The notes under the pieces are model-generated. The model worked only from the letters and a program-made list of their open reading frames with translations. It searched no databases and had not been told where the DNA came from. This document shows positions 1 to 11,191 of a stretch of 54,941 nt of DNA, piece after piece. A program made the translations under genes and the position numbers. Source of the DNA: Nemertoderma westbladi. Its lineage: Eukaryota > Xenacoelomorpha > Nemertodermatida > Nemertodermatidae. Each line of letters starts with the position of its first letter. Positions within the stretch are counted from its first letter, which is position 1. The DNA lies in the NCBI GenBank assembly GCA_032718475.1, contig JAUCBJ010000446.1, forward strand, positions 1 to 54,941, in the 5' to 3' direction.

Positions 1-540
1 ATTAGCACTGGTTATATATAACTATTGTAGATGTACAACAAGGAGGAAAATTTGGTAACAGCGCTGGGAGATGATAGAGGAACTAACTTATTTTTATTTA
101 ATAGATATATAATTTATTAACTGGGTACCCAACCAACTACATATCTATTTCAATTAGATATATCATTTATTAACTACCAATTTTACAGTATTAATTATTA
201 ATTATATGTGAATTGAGTATTAATTATTAATTATATGTGAATTATAAATCGAACGCATGATGTGGTAAGCCAGCGGTAACCAGTAAGTCACCAGCGGTAA
301 CATGGTGTAAGGATGATAGATATAAAATAAAATATTGAGGGTCTATAGCTGGTTTATTATACAAATTAAAGATAACAATATAGTAAATGTTTTCGACCTA
401 CCGGTCAGCATCAGTCTGCGTCGATGTAATTCACTATGTGAATTAATTATAATGAGCTTAACAAAAATTTACTTTAAAGGCTTTGCTTGGCTTGTATTCT
501 ACAAAGATAGTTACGGGCCCAGATCACCGGGGTAAACATA
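1..540. other. AT-rich sequence with no recognisable gene
   Basis: No coding signal was found. A 29-bp unit starting agtattaattattaatt is repeated twice in tandem at 187-244, and short cagcggtaac motifs recur near 270-300. A 66-codon open frame at 335-535 has no recognisable domain and is taken as chance. Confidence 0.5.
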
Positions 541-1108
541 ATCGCGTTAGGGTTGGGATCTTTGGGGTGATCAAAATAGGTGGAATTTGGTGCCAATATT
601 TCGGCCACAACATGTAATAATAATAATAAATAATTATTTATATTATACAAAATAACAGGCCTTCAACAGGGCTAATCAGGATGTGTCGGGCTACGTAAGA
701 AACTGACTACTGGACTAAAAACACTACTTCCCTAGATTCACTACTCAGACTATATTACTACTGGGTTGGTACTACCGGTAGGTTAGGTGTGGCAACAATT
801 ATAATATTATTTATTTTATTTATAATATTATAATTGTTGCCACACCTAACCTACCGGTAGTACCAACCCAGTAGTAATATAGTCTGAGTAGTGAATCTAG
901 GGAAGTAGTGTTTTTAGTCCAGTAGTCAGTTTCTTACGTAGCCCGACACATCCTGATTAGCCCTGTTGAAGGCCTGTTATTTTGTATAATATAAATAATT
1001 ATTTATTATTATTATTACATGTTGTGGCCGAAATATTGGCACCAAATTCCACCTATTTTGATCACCCCAAAGATCTGACTTCGTTTTTCCCCCCAACCCT
1101 AACTCGAT
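541..1108. repeat. Large palindrome with two identical 252-bp arms
   Basis: Bases 557-808 read as the exact reverse complement of 824-1075, with a 15-bp AT-rich spacer centred at 816. I compared the arms base by base by eye and found no mismatch. The similarity continues outward as gttagggttggg (left) against cccaaccctaac (right), but the left arm lacks about 16 bp next to base 557. It could be a foldback transposon, a hairpin-forming duplication, or an assembly or read-through artefact. The outward-diverging flanks argue mildly for a real structure. Confidence 0.85.
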
Positions 1109-1114
1109 TTTGCT

Positions 1115-1370
1115 TGGCTTGTGGTTAGGTATGCGCAGCTAAGTCTACTAACTAAGTGGAGACCAACTTCGCCATAGCCATATAACCTAACATTTATTGC
1201 TGGCTTGTGGTTAGGTATGTGCAGGTAAGTCTACTAACTAAGTGGAGACCAACTTCGCCATAGCCATATAACCTAACATTTATTGCTGGCTTGTGGTTAG
1301 GTATGTGCAGGTAAGTCTACTAACTAAGTGGAGACCAACTTCGCCATATAACCTAACATTTAATGCTGGA
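1115..1370 (+). repeat. 86-bp tandem repeat, three units
   Basis: Units begin tggcttgtggttaggtatg at 1115, 1201 and 1287, a period of 86 bp. The last unit lacks about 8 bp and runs into ttaatgctggattgg. Copy 2 of the duplication has only two units (about 7974 and 8061), so unit number changed after the duplication or differs between alleles. Confidence 0.85.
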
Positions 1371-2233
1371 TTGGTTTGTTGTGTGTAATAAGTGTCAATC
1401 AACTCAAAGTGTTTATATTTTGTAGGAAGCTCCCTTCACTGCCCCGTGGAGACCAATGAATGAGTATTGTTATTTATCTTAAATTAATAATTGTGTTATG
1501 TGGTGTCGCGATATTTTAACTCATTTGGAAACCTATATTTTCTAAAGTTATTTCAGGAGTTTGCAGCCCAATATGTGATATGTGAAATTGTACGGTACTG
1601 GTATATTTTCGTTGCGTTTTTTCGGCATGCAATTCCCGTAGCCGTATGTAACTATGTACTATATTGAAACCCGCATAACTGTTTCAACCGATGAAGATAC
1701 GAAAAAACTGTTTCCATTTTCAGAAAGCCCAGAAAATGATGTATCTCATAGATTCTGACTCAAAATCTATCATACTGGAATAGGTTCCTTTTTTTCGCAA
1801 ATAGTTACAAATTTTATTTGGAAATAAAATGCGAAAAAATGTTAAATTTTTTTTATTATTTTGTCAATCATTAAAGATTAATTTTCAGAAAACATATTAG
1901 CTGTTCCTGAATTGCAGTATACAAAAATGTTAGGAAGATAGACTCGCCTTACTACATGTCCCACCCCATCTGTAAAGTATGCATCAGTCGACCCACAATA
2001 TTTCAAAAATGGTCAAATCAACAATTGTAATTCAACTTCAACTAAAAAATGAACTGTACACGTTACAGTGACAGGTTATCCAAACCAAAACAATAAACTA
2101 TAGGCAATGGGTTACAGTTTAATTTTTACTCAACTTTTTAACAACCCCCCCCCCCCCTCCCCTCTCTCTACCTTATTAACAAACTGTACTGTAATATATT
2201 ATTAGCGTTGACCACACAAAGTTGATTATGTTT
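1371..2233. other. Non-coding region downstream of the cysteine-rich gene
   Basis: AT-rich, with no recognisable gene. It contains a C13 homopolymer at 2145-2157 followed by a pyrimidine-rich stretch. The same segment in copy 2 has C14 at 8919-8932. It lies 3' of the minus-strand gene at 2234-3013, and no canonical polyadenylation hexamer was found close to the stop codon. Confidence 0.4.
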
Positions 2234-3013
2234 CTAGAATACTCCATTGAATGTAACCACCACCAAAACGATCTGAATTACTGGAGTAGCAACAACTGAA
2301 CTGCTTGCTGTCTTCTCAACTGTTGTGGTTTCTTCCACCGCCCTGGTGGTTGTTGTAGCCAGATTCACCTCCCAGACGGGAGTAGGACACTCACCAGGGC
2401 AACACATTATTATGCAAGACTTGTACTTGAGGGTAAACCCATGTTGGATAAAGTCCCTACCAACAAATAGAATGCGAAAAAAATTATCCATGTATGTTTC
2501 CATATCCCCGTAGCTTTGATGATCTATTTCAAACCCTTCTTCTAACTGTTGTATGAAAGCAGGACATCTAGTTTCATCCAAAGCAAGGCAATGATTCCTC
2601 ATGGTACCAATATTTTCATCTTTTTCTCGGTTTATGCAAAGCTCGAAGACGAACTGGAACATGACCTCCTCCCCAGTGTCATCATCTACAGCGATACTCC
2701 GATAGAAATAATTGGCACATTCTGTGCAATTGTGTTTGATGGTTCTCATATTAAGGCGCGTTGTTGTGTCTCCATTATCCTCTAATAATTGTCGATTGCT
2801 ACTTAGCAGTGTAGAAAATTTCTCAATTATTTTCCGCTGTAGCTCAACAGTAGTTGCATTAATGGATGATGATATTTCATCATAGCATGTGAAACTGCCA
2901 TAACAGATTGCAATGTTTAGTATCATGTAAAGAACACAATATAGTGAAGTATAGCGCTGCCCACTTCTCTGTAATATCGACGAAACCACCATGTTCCTGG
3001 CTAACACTAACAA
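2234..3013 (-). CDS. Secreted cysteine-rich, apparently GPI-anchored protein of unknown family
   Basis: The product is 259 residues from an uninterrupted reading frame. I do not recognise the family. Residues 23-40 form a hydrophobic segment (YCVLYMILNIAICYGS) that fits a signal peptide, most simply if translation starts at Met30; the first Met gives a longer leader. The mature part has about ten cysteines (43, 96, 99, 126, 142, 150, 200, 204, 205, 209), including a CxxC pair and a CC, which suggests disulfide-bonded folding outside the cell. N-glycosylation sequons are at Asn52 and Asn95. A Thr/Ser-rich stalk (about 219-240) is followed by a hydrophobic C-terminal tail (about 241-259) with no charged end, typical of a GPI signal. 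The copy in the second duplication unit is disrupted by a transposon. A purely chance frame of this length with this architecture is unlikely, but expression is not shown. Confidence 0.6.
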   Translation of the reverse strand: MLVLARNMVVSSILQRSGQRYTSLYCVLYMILNIAICYGSFTCYDEISSSINATTVELQRKIIEKFSTLLSSNRQLLEDNGDTTTRLNMRTIKHNCTECANYFYRSIAVDDDTGEEVMFQFVFELCINREKDENIGTMRNHCLALDETRCPAFIQQLEEGFEIDHQSYGDMETYMDNFFRILFVGRDFIQHGFTLKYKSCIIMCCPGECPTPVWEVNLATTTTRAVEETTTVEKTASSSVVATPVIQIVLVVVTFNGVF

Positions 3014-4762
3014 GTTAGTGCTGCCCTCCCCAATAAAATGAATTAAATGAAGTCAGGAAGGTATTGTTTTCTATTTACGATATAATAATATATTAATATT
3101 ATAGTGTTTATTGTTTCATAACAGTATACCTATAGGATGGATTATAAGACCATTATTGTAGCTGCGTGATTATGTGTTCGTTCGCTGTTTATAACATATT
3201 GATCAAATATTCAACTAATACTTAACTGAATTTCTAAATCATGAGAACGTATTTAATAAGCAAGCAAGCAAACAGTTGGCTGAAACCGAGGGCGACCCAA
3301 AGTCTCCTATTTCTATAGATACTACCCGAGAGTAAGGGTGGGAGCTCCCAAGGTTTGCTCCTAATAATTCAACCATCCATCATTTATCAACCATTTGGGT
3401 TGACATTTTATCAAAACCTTTAGAAATTTTATTGAAATTGGTAAGTTCCTACTTTTCCTAAAATTTAATGCGTTATCCGACAGCGCAAAACGCCAATTTC
3501 ATAGCTATGTTAGTTTTCGTATTGTGGTCCCAATCTGGCACCTATCTATCTGAGATTTTCTCCATATATTTTTGTATATGCCTTTAAATATAATTTTAGC
3601 TGCGTTTTTGTAAAAATTTGTGTCTTGCTTTACTAACCGTGTTTAAATATGTTTGTTTATATTTTAAGCTGTAATTGCGTTATAGGCTGGACCGTATAAC
3701 CTTTGCTAACTAACTATCAACATTGTTGTGATACTGCGGAGATACATACAGTGGGCTTTTAAAAATTGCAATTTAAAAATAGCCTATTTTTCAATTATTA
3801 CTCATTTACCCTATTTTGTTTACATTTTTCCCTATTTCCTGTAATTGTTTCACCCGCAAACTGTAGCTTTACTAAACTAGCTGCTAAACTGAGGCTGGAG
3901 GCGTAAAATTAAATTGTGTCTAAATTAGGCTGTAAAAAATATAAGCTAAATTTATATTTCGTAATGCGTTAGGCCTACATAGTGTAGCAATATGTTGTAT
4001 AATTATTATGTTGTATAACCTGACTTGTATTACATTATGTAGATGGTTTACCAGTAACTCATTGTAATTTAATTATTGATCTTACTTTTTTGCTTCTGTG
4101 CCATTCTTCCTTATAAAAATCATTATTCATCTTAACTATACTACGTTGTGTAACTATATTATATATGCGGTCTCCCTTATGTTCTAATAGCAATAATACA
4201 GTAGCATTTGGTTCTCAGCATTAAGTTCAATGTACTACCGTTCTATGTACAGTGAAGAATTACTCAACTATTATTACTCTATTACAAAATCTACTACTGT
4301 TTGTACTAAATTAGATAAAATATTTAAATATATGACAGGTATCTAAGTCTAAGTATCTAAGGTATATCTAAGTCTTAGACTTAGTTGTGCCCCGTTTCGT
4401 ATGTTTCTACGAAGTAAACCCTGAAACCACTCCTGGCTATATTGTGAGGGGGTCTAGGTTAACACGACTTGTTGGAGGCCTAGAACTTAAGCTAAGTTAG
4501 TTTGTTCTTCGACCCTAAGTAAGCATGAAACAAAGAGTCCTAATAGTTTCTGGTTCTTGGGAAGATCTCACTTAGTTGCTTCTTTAAATTCCACATATAT
4601 TGCAATAGTAAAGTTTGTAAGTAACTCACAGTTACGTAACTAGCAAATTTTCCCCTGAGTCTGGCCTCGTACAGGACTATGGTACTTCACAGGGTTAATC
4701 TAAAACTCAATTTTTTTTCTTGAAAAGAAACACTATGGGGATATTCAATATTACAAACCAAC
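3014..4762. other. No recognisable gene; upstream side of the cysteine-rich gene
   Basis: AT-rich, duplicated at about 11347-13097 with very few differences. It would hold the promoter of the minus-strand gene at 2234-3013, but no clear core promoter element was identified. A self-complementary patch, taagtcttagacttag, lies near 4369-4384. Confidence 0.4.
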
Positions 4763-5060
4763 AAGGGGAGCATCCACTTGGTTAAGTACCTGTCCAGTGT
4801 CCAACCATTCTCCATTCAGCCCATCTTTCAAAGGAAGTGTTCAGAGATGCTCTTCGCCTTCCCTATAGTTGGCTACTAAAGTTCACCCCTGCTCGTTGTG
4901 CCTGTGGGACACGATTCTCTGTCAAACATATTTTGTCGTGTCCTACAGGTGGATAGCCTTCATTCAATCTGCCACAACAAGATCCGTGACTTCATCGCTA
5001 ACTCACTTACAGAAGTGGCCAACAGCCACATATCCGGTTCTCGTCACAGAACTTTTTTAA
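4763..5060 (+). pseudogene. Retroelement C-terminal relic with a CCHC-type zinc motif
   Basis: Read in shifting frames, this stretch shows GASTWLS, then FRDALRLPYSW, then CACGTRFSVKHILSC, and after an in-frame stop and a shift HNKIRDFIANSLTEV. This order (a WL motif, a DALRLRYGW-like motif, a CxC...HxxxC zinc motif, then an HNxIRD motif) is the C-terminal signature of a widespread reverse-transcriptase-associated protein seen in many invertebrate genomes. The zinc motif recalls the CCHC that precedes the nuclease domain of restriction-like-endonuclease non-LTR elements. At least two frameshifts and one stop make it non-functional. No RT domain is present upstream, and the clade is uncertain. 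Confidence 0.5.
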
Positions 5061-5895
5061 TATTTATACATATCATAAGGCAGTTTTCCTACATGTGGCT
5101 AAAATCACAGTCATCATCATACATCTCATACATCATACTCATACATCAATACACACTAGACTAAACAAATAAACACTTCAACGCGCTCAAGAGCGTAATA
5201 TGAACCAAATTGATAAACAGGGAAAACGATAGCTTTTCTGAATCAGTCAGGATGGAACTCAATAGTTTCAACATCTCTAGAAAGTTATTTAATCCAGCAC
5301 GGAGGCGCCAATTTAATCGCATCTTAAACCATATTGGAGTGTCGATTTGGACAATAAAAGTGCTCAGCCTCGTTAATGATGTGGTAGGATCTGTTGCAGC
5401 CATATAGTACCGCAAGATCCTTGAAGCAGTTAATCCATCTGGAATGATTTAATGGCCCTGGTCTTAGCTAAATCACTATCGCTTGAGCCCTTGATAACAG
5501 CAAGACAGATCTTAATGATTATGAATCTCGGTGTTCACACTGGGGTGTAATGTCACAACAACCTACTGTGAAAAAATATTATTTATTATTAACTAACTTA
5601 TATATATTTAGTGAATTATTTCTTTTTTAGTTTATTATTAATTTAGTTAATTGTTATTTATTTAGTTAATAATACTATTTTTTTATCGGAGGCGTCTGCA
5701 GTTCGCGCTCCTCCACTCTAACTGCCTTTGTCTGCGTGGTGGCTGGCGACCATGGAGGACCCAGGGCTTTGGGGATGGAGCGAGTCTGCGGGGCAATGAA
5801 CTCGCAGACCGATATTAAAACCTGGTGCACCATTATTAATTCTATTGTTTATATTTTTAATTGTATTGTTCTGATTGGTGATGGGAAGTTGGTGC
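5061..5895. other. No confident gene; small GC-rich island
   Basis: Short open frames occur on both strands between 5161 and 5415, but none has a recognisable domain. A more GC-rich patch at about 5690-5840 (ggaggcgtctgcagttcgcg onward) stands out from the AT-rich surroundings and is preserved in copy 2 (about 14021-14165). Its role is unknown. Confidence 0.35.
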
Positions 5896-6083
5896 TAGCA
5901 AGTCGTTAGACTTGATTACTGTAAGAAATTACTGTAAAAAAAAGCTACTGGCTACTGACTACTGGCTACTGACCTAGAGCAAAAACGGCTCTAACGAATT
6001 TGATGAAATTTTGCATTGACCATGAAAATAGATTTCTAAGGGTACTTGTGAAATCGCGGTTTAAATTGAAACATCTCAACTTG
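5896..6083 (+). mobile_element. Element X, left-end fragment
   Basis: This starts tagcaagtcgttagacttg and matches the first part of the element at 14705-15876 up to caacttg, where similarity stops. It includes the characteristic ctactgactactggctactg run. It is part of the segmental duplication and marks the right limit of similarity for copy 1. Confidence 0.75.
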
Positions 6084-7583
6084 GTGGGATAAATATTTCT
6101 CCATTTGACGCAACACCGCCGCGGCCGCTATGAGGGAGGTGAATACCGCGGCCGCTCCTAAAGCCGCAGGCCATCGCTAACTATATAGGTTAACTTGGGA
6201 TTCTGGGGGACTTTTCGATGAAGGAACAGACCAAATTTTTTTATTTTCTCACCAGGGCGGCGGCTCGGAATTCTAAGATATTAGCAACTCTAACATTATT
6301 AAATCTAACCCTTCGACGGACACGGCGGACAAAAATCCGTCATTTTTTCGACAATTTTAAAATTTTTTTGAAAGGCGCTCTACAGTGGCTCGAAAAAACC
6401 CTAGGTTATTGCTTAGCCGACGCCGGGATACGATAGAAGGGATTAATTAGTGAATTCGTTTTTTTTTTCAAAAAAGATTACCACGCCTTTTTTCCGAAAA
6501 TGTCCGTCAAAGTTGAAAAAACGGACAAAATGACTTTGCGGGATCCGCTATAACTCGGCTAATATTAATCGTACGGGAACGAAAGTAACGCGGTTGGAAA
6601 GGGGAAGAGTGGTACTACCTTCGTATCGAATCGGGGTAAGATATTTATTAAAATTTCGGGTGGAAAAAGGGGCTGTAAATTTGTACGTTTTTTTCCGTCT
6701 TTTTTGGAAAACTTATTTCCGAAATGTTTAATTCGACAACGCGGGTAGGAATCCACTAATTCTTTTATGAAACTCGTAGAAGACCATTGGGGCTACGTTC
6801 CTATCGAATGGGGGTACAAAAAATATGTCGGCAATAGGGGCCAAAAAGGGCCAGAATTTGTAAAGTAGTTTTTATCGAATAATTTTTTATTTTTAACTTT
6901 AGTTGGTTAAGGTACATTCTATACAGTCAATATCCATACGGGGAATTCAAATATGCTATCGGTTTTGCTCCAAGGATGATATTAAAAAAATGAGGGCCAA
7001 AATTATAATTTCGCGCTTCAAACTTGCTTCGCGGGAAATCGTCTAGCTCGAAAACTACTTAACTTACGGGAGATTTGTTTACACAGACTTATAGTGCGTT
7101 AAATTATCTATCTAACAGCGTTAATCACAGCGCCGGAGGTATTATAAAACTGGAGCGGCAGGCGATCGTGTGAAATATAATATTTATAAAAAGGGACGAA
7201 ACATTTTTTTTTTTAACATGTGACGGGATCTACAGATCCCGGTTTATCCGTTTGGGTTTTCTGCCCACGCGTCCCCGCCGTGTGTGAAAGGTAAAAGAGT
7301 TCTGATGTTGGGTAATATGTATAAAGGTATAATAGTCTGACAGTTGATATAATATAGTATGACACAATAGGTAATATATAATGGCGGTAGCGGACGGTGA
7401 CAGAAGTCCCCGTTCCACCCTACTGATCTGACTGAGTAAACTGAATAACTGACCGGTATGATTACTGGTAACTGGTTATATTGCACGGTGGCCTTATTGC
7501 TACTCAATCGATGCCTTTCCCCCCTCTGATTGGTTGATACCCCTGTTGGCACCCTTTGCCCCCCTCTGAAGTGCTTCCCTTCG
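6084..7583. other. Spacer between the two duplication copies
   Basis: This segment is absent from the second unit, and no gene is recognised. It holds ccgcggccgc patches at 6118-6155, a perfect inverted gggatctacagatccc at about 7226-7241, and a motif gatccgctataactc near 6543 that recurs at 14645. Overlapping minus-strand frames at 7230-7594 show no domain and low-complexity hydrophobic content, so they are not called. Confidence 0.4.
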
Positions 7584-9637
7584 CCTAGATTCACTACTCA
7601 GACTATATTACTACTGGGTTGGTACTACCGGTAGGTTAGGTGTGGCAACAATTATAATATTATTTATTATTATTATTATTTATAATATTATAATTGTTGC
7701 CACACCTAACCTACCGGTAGTACCAACCCAGTAGTCATATAGTCTGAGTAGTGAATCTAGGGAAGTAGTGTTTTTAGTCCAGTAGTCAGTTTCTTACGTA
7801 GCCCGACACATCCTGATTAGCCCTGTTGAAGGCCTGTTATTTTGTATAATATAAATAATTATTTATTATTATTATTACATGTTGTGGCCGAAATATTGGC
7901 ACCAAATTCCACCTATTTTGATCACCCCAAAGATCTGACTTCGTTTTTCCCCCCAACCCTAACTCGATTTTGCTTGGCTTGTGGTTAGGTATGCGCAGCT
8001 AAGTCTACTAACTAAGTGGAGACCAACTTCGCCATAGCCATATAACCTAACATTTATTGCTGGCTTGTGGTTAGGTATGTGCAGGTAAGTCTACTAACTA
8101 AGTGGAGACCAACTTCGCCATATAACCTAACATTTAATGCTGGATTGGTTTGTTGTGTGTAATAAGTGTCAATCAACTCAAAGTGTTTATATTTTGTAGG
8201 AAGCTCCCTTCACTGCCCCGTGGAGACCAATGAATGAGTATTGTTATTTATCTTAAATTAATAATTGTGTTATGTGGTGTCGCGATATTTTAACTCATTT
8301 GGAAACCTATATTTTCTAAAGTTATTTCAGGAGTTTGCAGCCCAATATGTGATATGTGAAATTGTACGGTACTGGTATATTTTCGTTGCGTTTTTTCGGC
8401 ATGCAATTCCCGTAGCCGTATGTAACTATGTACTATATTGAAACCCGCATAACTGTTTCAACCGATGAAGATACGAAAAAACTGTTTCCATTTTCAGAAA
8501 GCCCAGAAAATGATGTATCTCATAGATTCTGACTCAAAATCTATCATACTGGAATAGGTTCCTTTTTTTCGCAAATAGTTACAAATTTTATTTGGAAATA
8601 AAATGCGAAAAAATGTTAAATTTTTTTTATTATTTTGTCAATCATTAAAGATTAATTTTCAGAAAACATATTAGCTGTTCCTGAATTGCAGTATACAAAA
8701 ATGTTAGGAAGATAGACTCGCCTTACTACATGTCCCACCCCATCTGTAAAGTATGCATCAGTCGACCCACAATATTTCAAAAATGGTCAAATCAACAATT
8801 GTAATTCAACTTCAACTAAAAAATGAACTGTACACGTTACAGTGACAGGTTATCCAAACCAAAACAATAAACTATAGGCAATGGGTTACAGTTTAATTTT
8901 TACTCAACTTTTTAACAACCCCCCCCCCCCCCTCCCCTCTCTCTACCTTATTAACAAACTGTACTGTAATATATTATTAGCGTTGACCACACAAAGTTGA
9001 TTATGTTTCTAGAATACTCCATTGAATGTAACCACCACCAAAACGATCTGAATTACTGGAGTAGCAACAACTGAACTGCTTGCTGTCTTCTCAACTGTTG
9101 TGGTTTCTTCCACCGCCCTGGTGGTTGTTGTAGCCAGATTCACCTCCCAGACGGGAGTAGGACACTCACCAGGGCAACACATTATTATGCAAGACTTGTA
9201 CTTGAGGGTAAACCCATGTTGGATAAAGTCCCTACCAACAAATAGAATGCGAAAAAAATTATCCATGTATGTTTCCATATCCCCGTAGCTTTGATGATCT
9301 ATTTCAAACCCTTCTTCTAACTGTTGTATGAAAGCAGGACATCTAGTTTCATCCAAAGCAAGGCAATGATTCCTCATGGTACCAATATTTTCATCTTTTT
9401 CTTGGTTTATGCAAAGTTTGAAGACGAACTGGAACATGACCTCCTCCCCAGTGTCATCATCTACAGCGATACTCCGATAGAAATAATTGGCACATTCTGT
9501 GCAATTGTGTTTGATGGTTCTCATATTAAGGCGCGTTGTTGTGTCTCCATTATCCTCTAATAATTGTCGATTGCTACTTAGCAGTGTAGAAAATTTCTCA
9601 ATTATTTTCCGCTGTAGCTCAACAGTAGTTGCATTAA

Positions 9638-11191
9638 CCCTATTAGTACCGGGCTATAAAATGTTGTACAAATACCGGGAGGGGGTCATATTGACCCCCC
9701 CTTCTAAAATCTACAAATATTTACGAAAACGTCTGATTTTTTGTTTGTACGTAGGTATCACTTGTCTGGATCCGAACGAAAAAAAAAATTTCCGAAAAAA
9801 TGTACTGGGGTGGTTATATTGCAGCACCAAAATTACAAGTATTGCACAATTTTCACCAAATTTGAAAGTTATATTTTCGGCTAATTATTTTTCAATACAG
9901 GTTTTCTGGGGTGTAAAATACATTGGAAAATATTAAAAAATGATATGATTACTATAAATGGCTGTTTAGTCCTCTCTGCGTAGGAAAAAAATGAAAAAAA
10001 CAAGTAACCAGCACTTTTCAGTTAGAACACAAAATTTTTAATTCACTTATACGATGCTATAAATTCACATTTTCAGGTTTTCGAGGGCGCTGATTCTAAT
10101 GGAATACATTTCTAATATGCTAGATCATTGCTACTTGTATTTTTCGGCGTAATTTGGCAAATTTTGGTGCTAGCACCAAATTTCGTACCCATCACCAAAA
10201 AGTACAAGTTTGCGATGTCTAGTGCAGTTTTTATTGATTCCATCGGATTCAGGACCCTCATAAACCCGTATAACGCAAGAAACCAGGTGATACTATCTAC
10301 TTATCAATTTGCATATTTTCCAAAATTTGGTGCTGGCACAACAATTTTCACCCACCGGCGAAAAATACAAGTTTGACAACTCTTATGAAATTTTTACTGA
10401 TTCCATTGAATTCAGAACCATCACAAACCCGTATAACGCAAGAAACAAGGTGACACAATCAATTGATATATTTGATGGTTTTCAAAATTTGGTGCTAGCA
10501 CCACATTTTGCACCCACATCCGAAAAATACAAGTTTGAGATGTCTAGTTCGATAATTATATTTTCCATTGAATTCAGAACAGCCATAAACCTCTAAAACG
10601 CAAGAAATAAATTCTCACAAGCAATTTTATCTATTGAATGGATTTTCAAAATTTCGTGCTAGCACCAAAATTTGCACACAGCACCGAAAAATACAAGTTT
10701 GATACGCTTGGTGCAACTCGTATATATTTCTTCGAATCCAGAAACCCAAAAAACCCCAATTGCGTAAAAAACAAGTTTCAAACGATCAATTTACAAAATT
10801 GACTTATTTCAAAATTTGGTGCTGGCACCAAAATTTGGCACCCACCGAAAAAAAAACAAGTTTAAAATTTCTAAATCAATTTATATGAATTCCATCAAAT
10901 TTCTAACACCAAAAAACCCGTGTAAATAAAAAATAGAGATGTTACAATTCATATTTAATGAAATGTAATTTTCAAAAAACGTCTCAAAAAAAGTGCCAAA
11001 AGTAGGGTTAAAAAATGGCGCTATAACTCGAAAAGTACACAATATTTTTGAAAACGGTTTTCACTACTAGGAAGACAATAGATTTTTAGGAAAAGTCATA
11101 AAATTTCAGATTCCCAACTGCGTTTGTTTCAAAATTATAATAAAAAAACCACGGGAGGGGTCATATTGACCCCCCCCCGGGTTTAATAGGG
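9638..11191. mobile_element. piggyBac-like non-autonomous element (TTAA target duplication)
   Basis: The element is 1,554 bp, flanked by TTAA on both sides (9634-9637 and 11192-11195). The ends are inverted: CCCTATTAGTACCGGG at the left, and CCCGGGTTTAATAGGG at the right reading outward. Next to each end is a GGGGGTCATATTGACCCCC-type palindrome (about 9675-9700 and 11155-11175). The empty site (a single TTAA) is preserved in copy 1 near 2858-2861. TTAA targeting and CCY-starting ends are established traits of the piggyBac superfamily. No transposase frame is present, and the centre consists of 163-bp tandem repeats. Confidence 0.85.
10150..10965. repeat. 163-bp tandem repeats inside the TTAA element
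   Basis: Five degenerate units are anchored by ggtgctagcacc or variants at 10166, 10329, 10491, 10655 and 10818, giving spacings of 163, 162, 164 and 163 bp. Each unit also has a cacccacc...gaaaaatacaagttt block, a ttccat(c/t)gaattcag block and an aacccgtataacgcaag block. They are arranged head to tail and occupy about half of the element. Confidence 0.85.

Larger units (their letters stand above)
731..6083. repeat. Segmental tandem duplication, copy 1
   Basis: This interval is repeated almost base for base at 7584-14908. Copy 1 starts at cctagattcac inside the left arm of the palindrome and ends at caacttg, 0.19 kb into a truncated element X. Differences from copy 2 are few: scattered substitutions, three instead of two 86-bp tandem units near 1115-1370, absence of the TTAA element present at 9638-11191, and loss of about 475 bp next to position 5896 (copy 2 bases about 14228-14705). 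The near identity implies a recent duplication, or two haplotypes placed in tandem by the assembler. Confidence 0.9.

Noticed and set aside
5161-5415. Complementary open frames on both strands, conserved in both duplication copies
   Set aside because: Conservation reflects the recent duplication; no domain or supporting signal was seen.
7230-7594. Minus-strand frames in the spacer between duplication copies
   Set aside because: Low-complexity hydrophobic content, overlapping frames, no domain, no second copy.
9487-9936. Plus-strand frame crossing from the host gene into the TTAA element
   Set aside because: It spans the insertion junction antisense to the host gene and has no transposase similarity.
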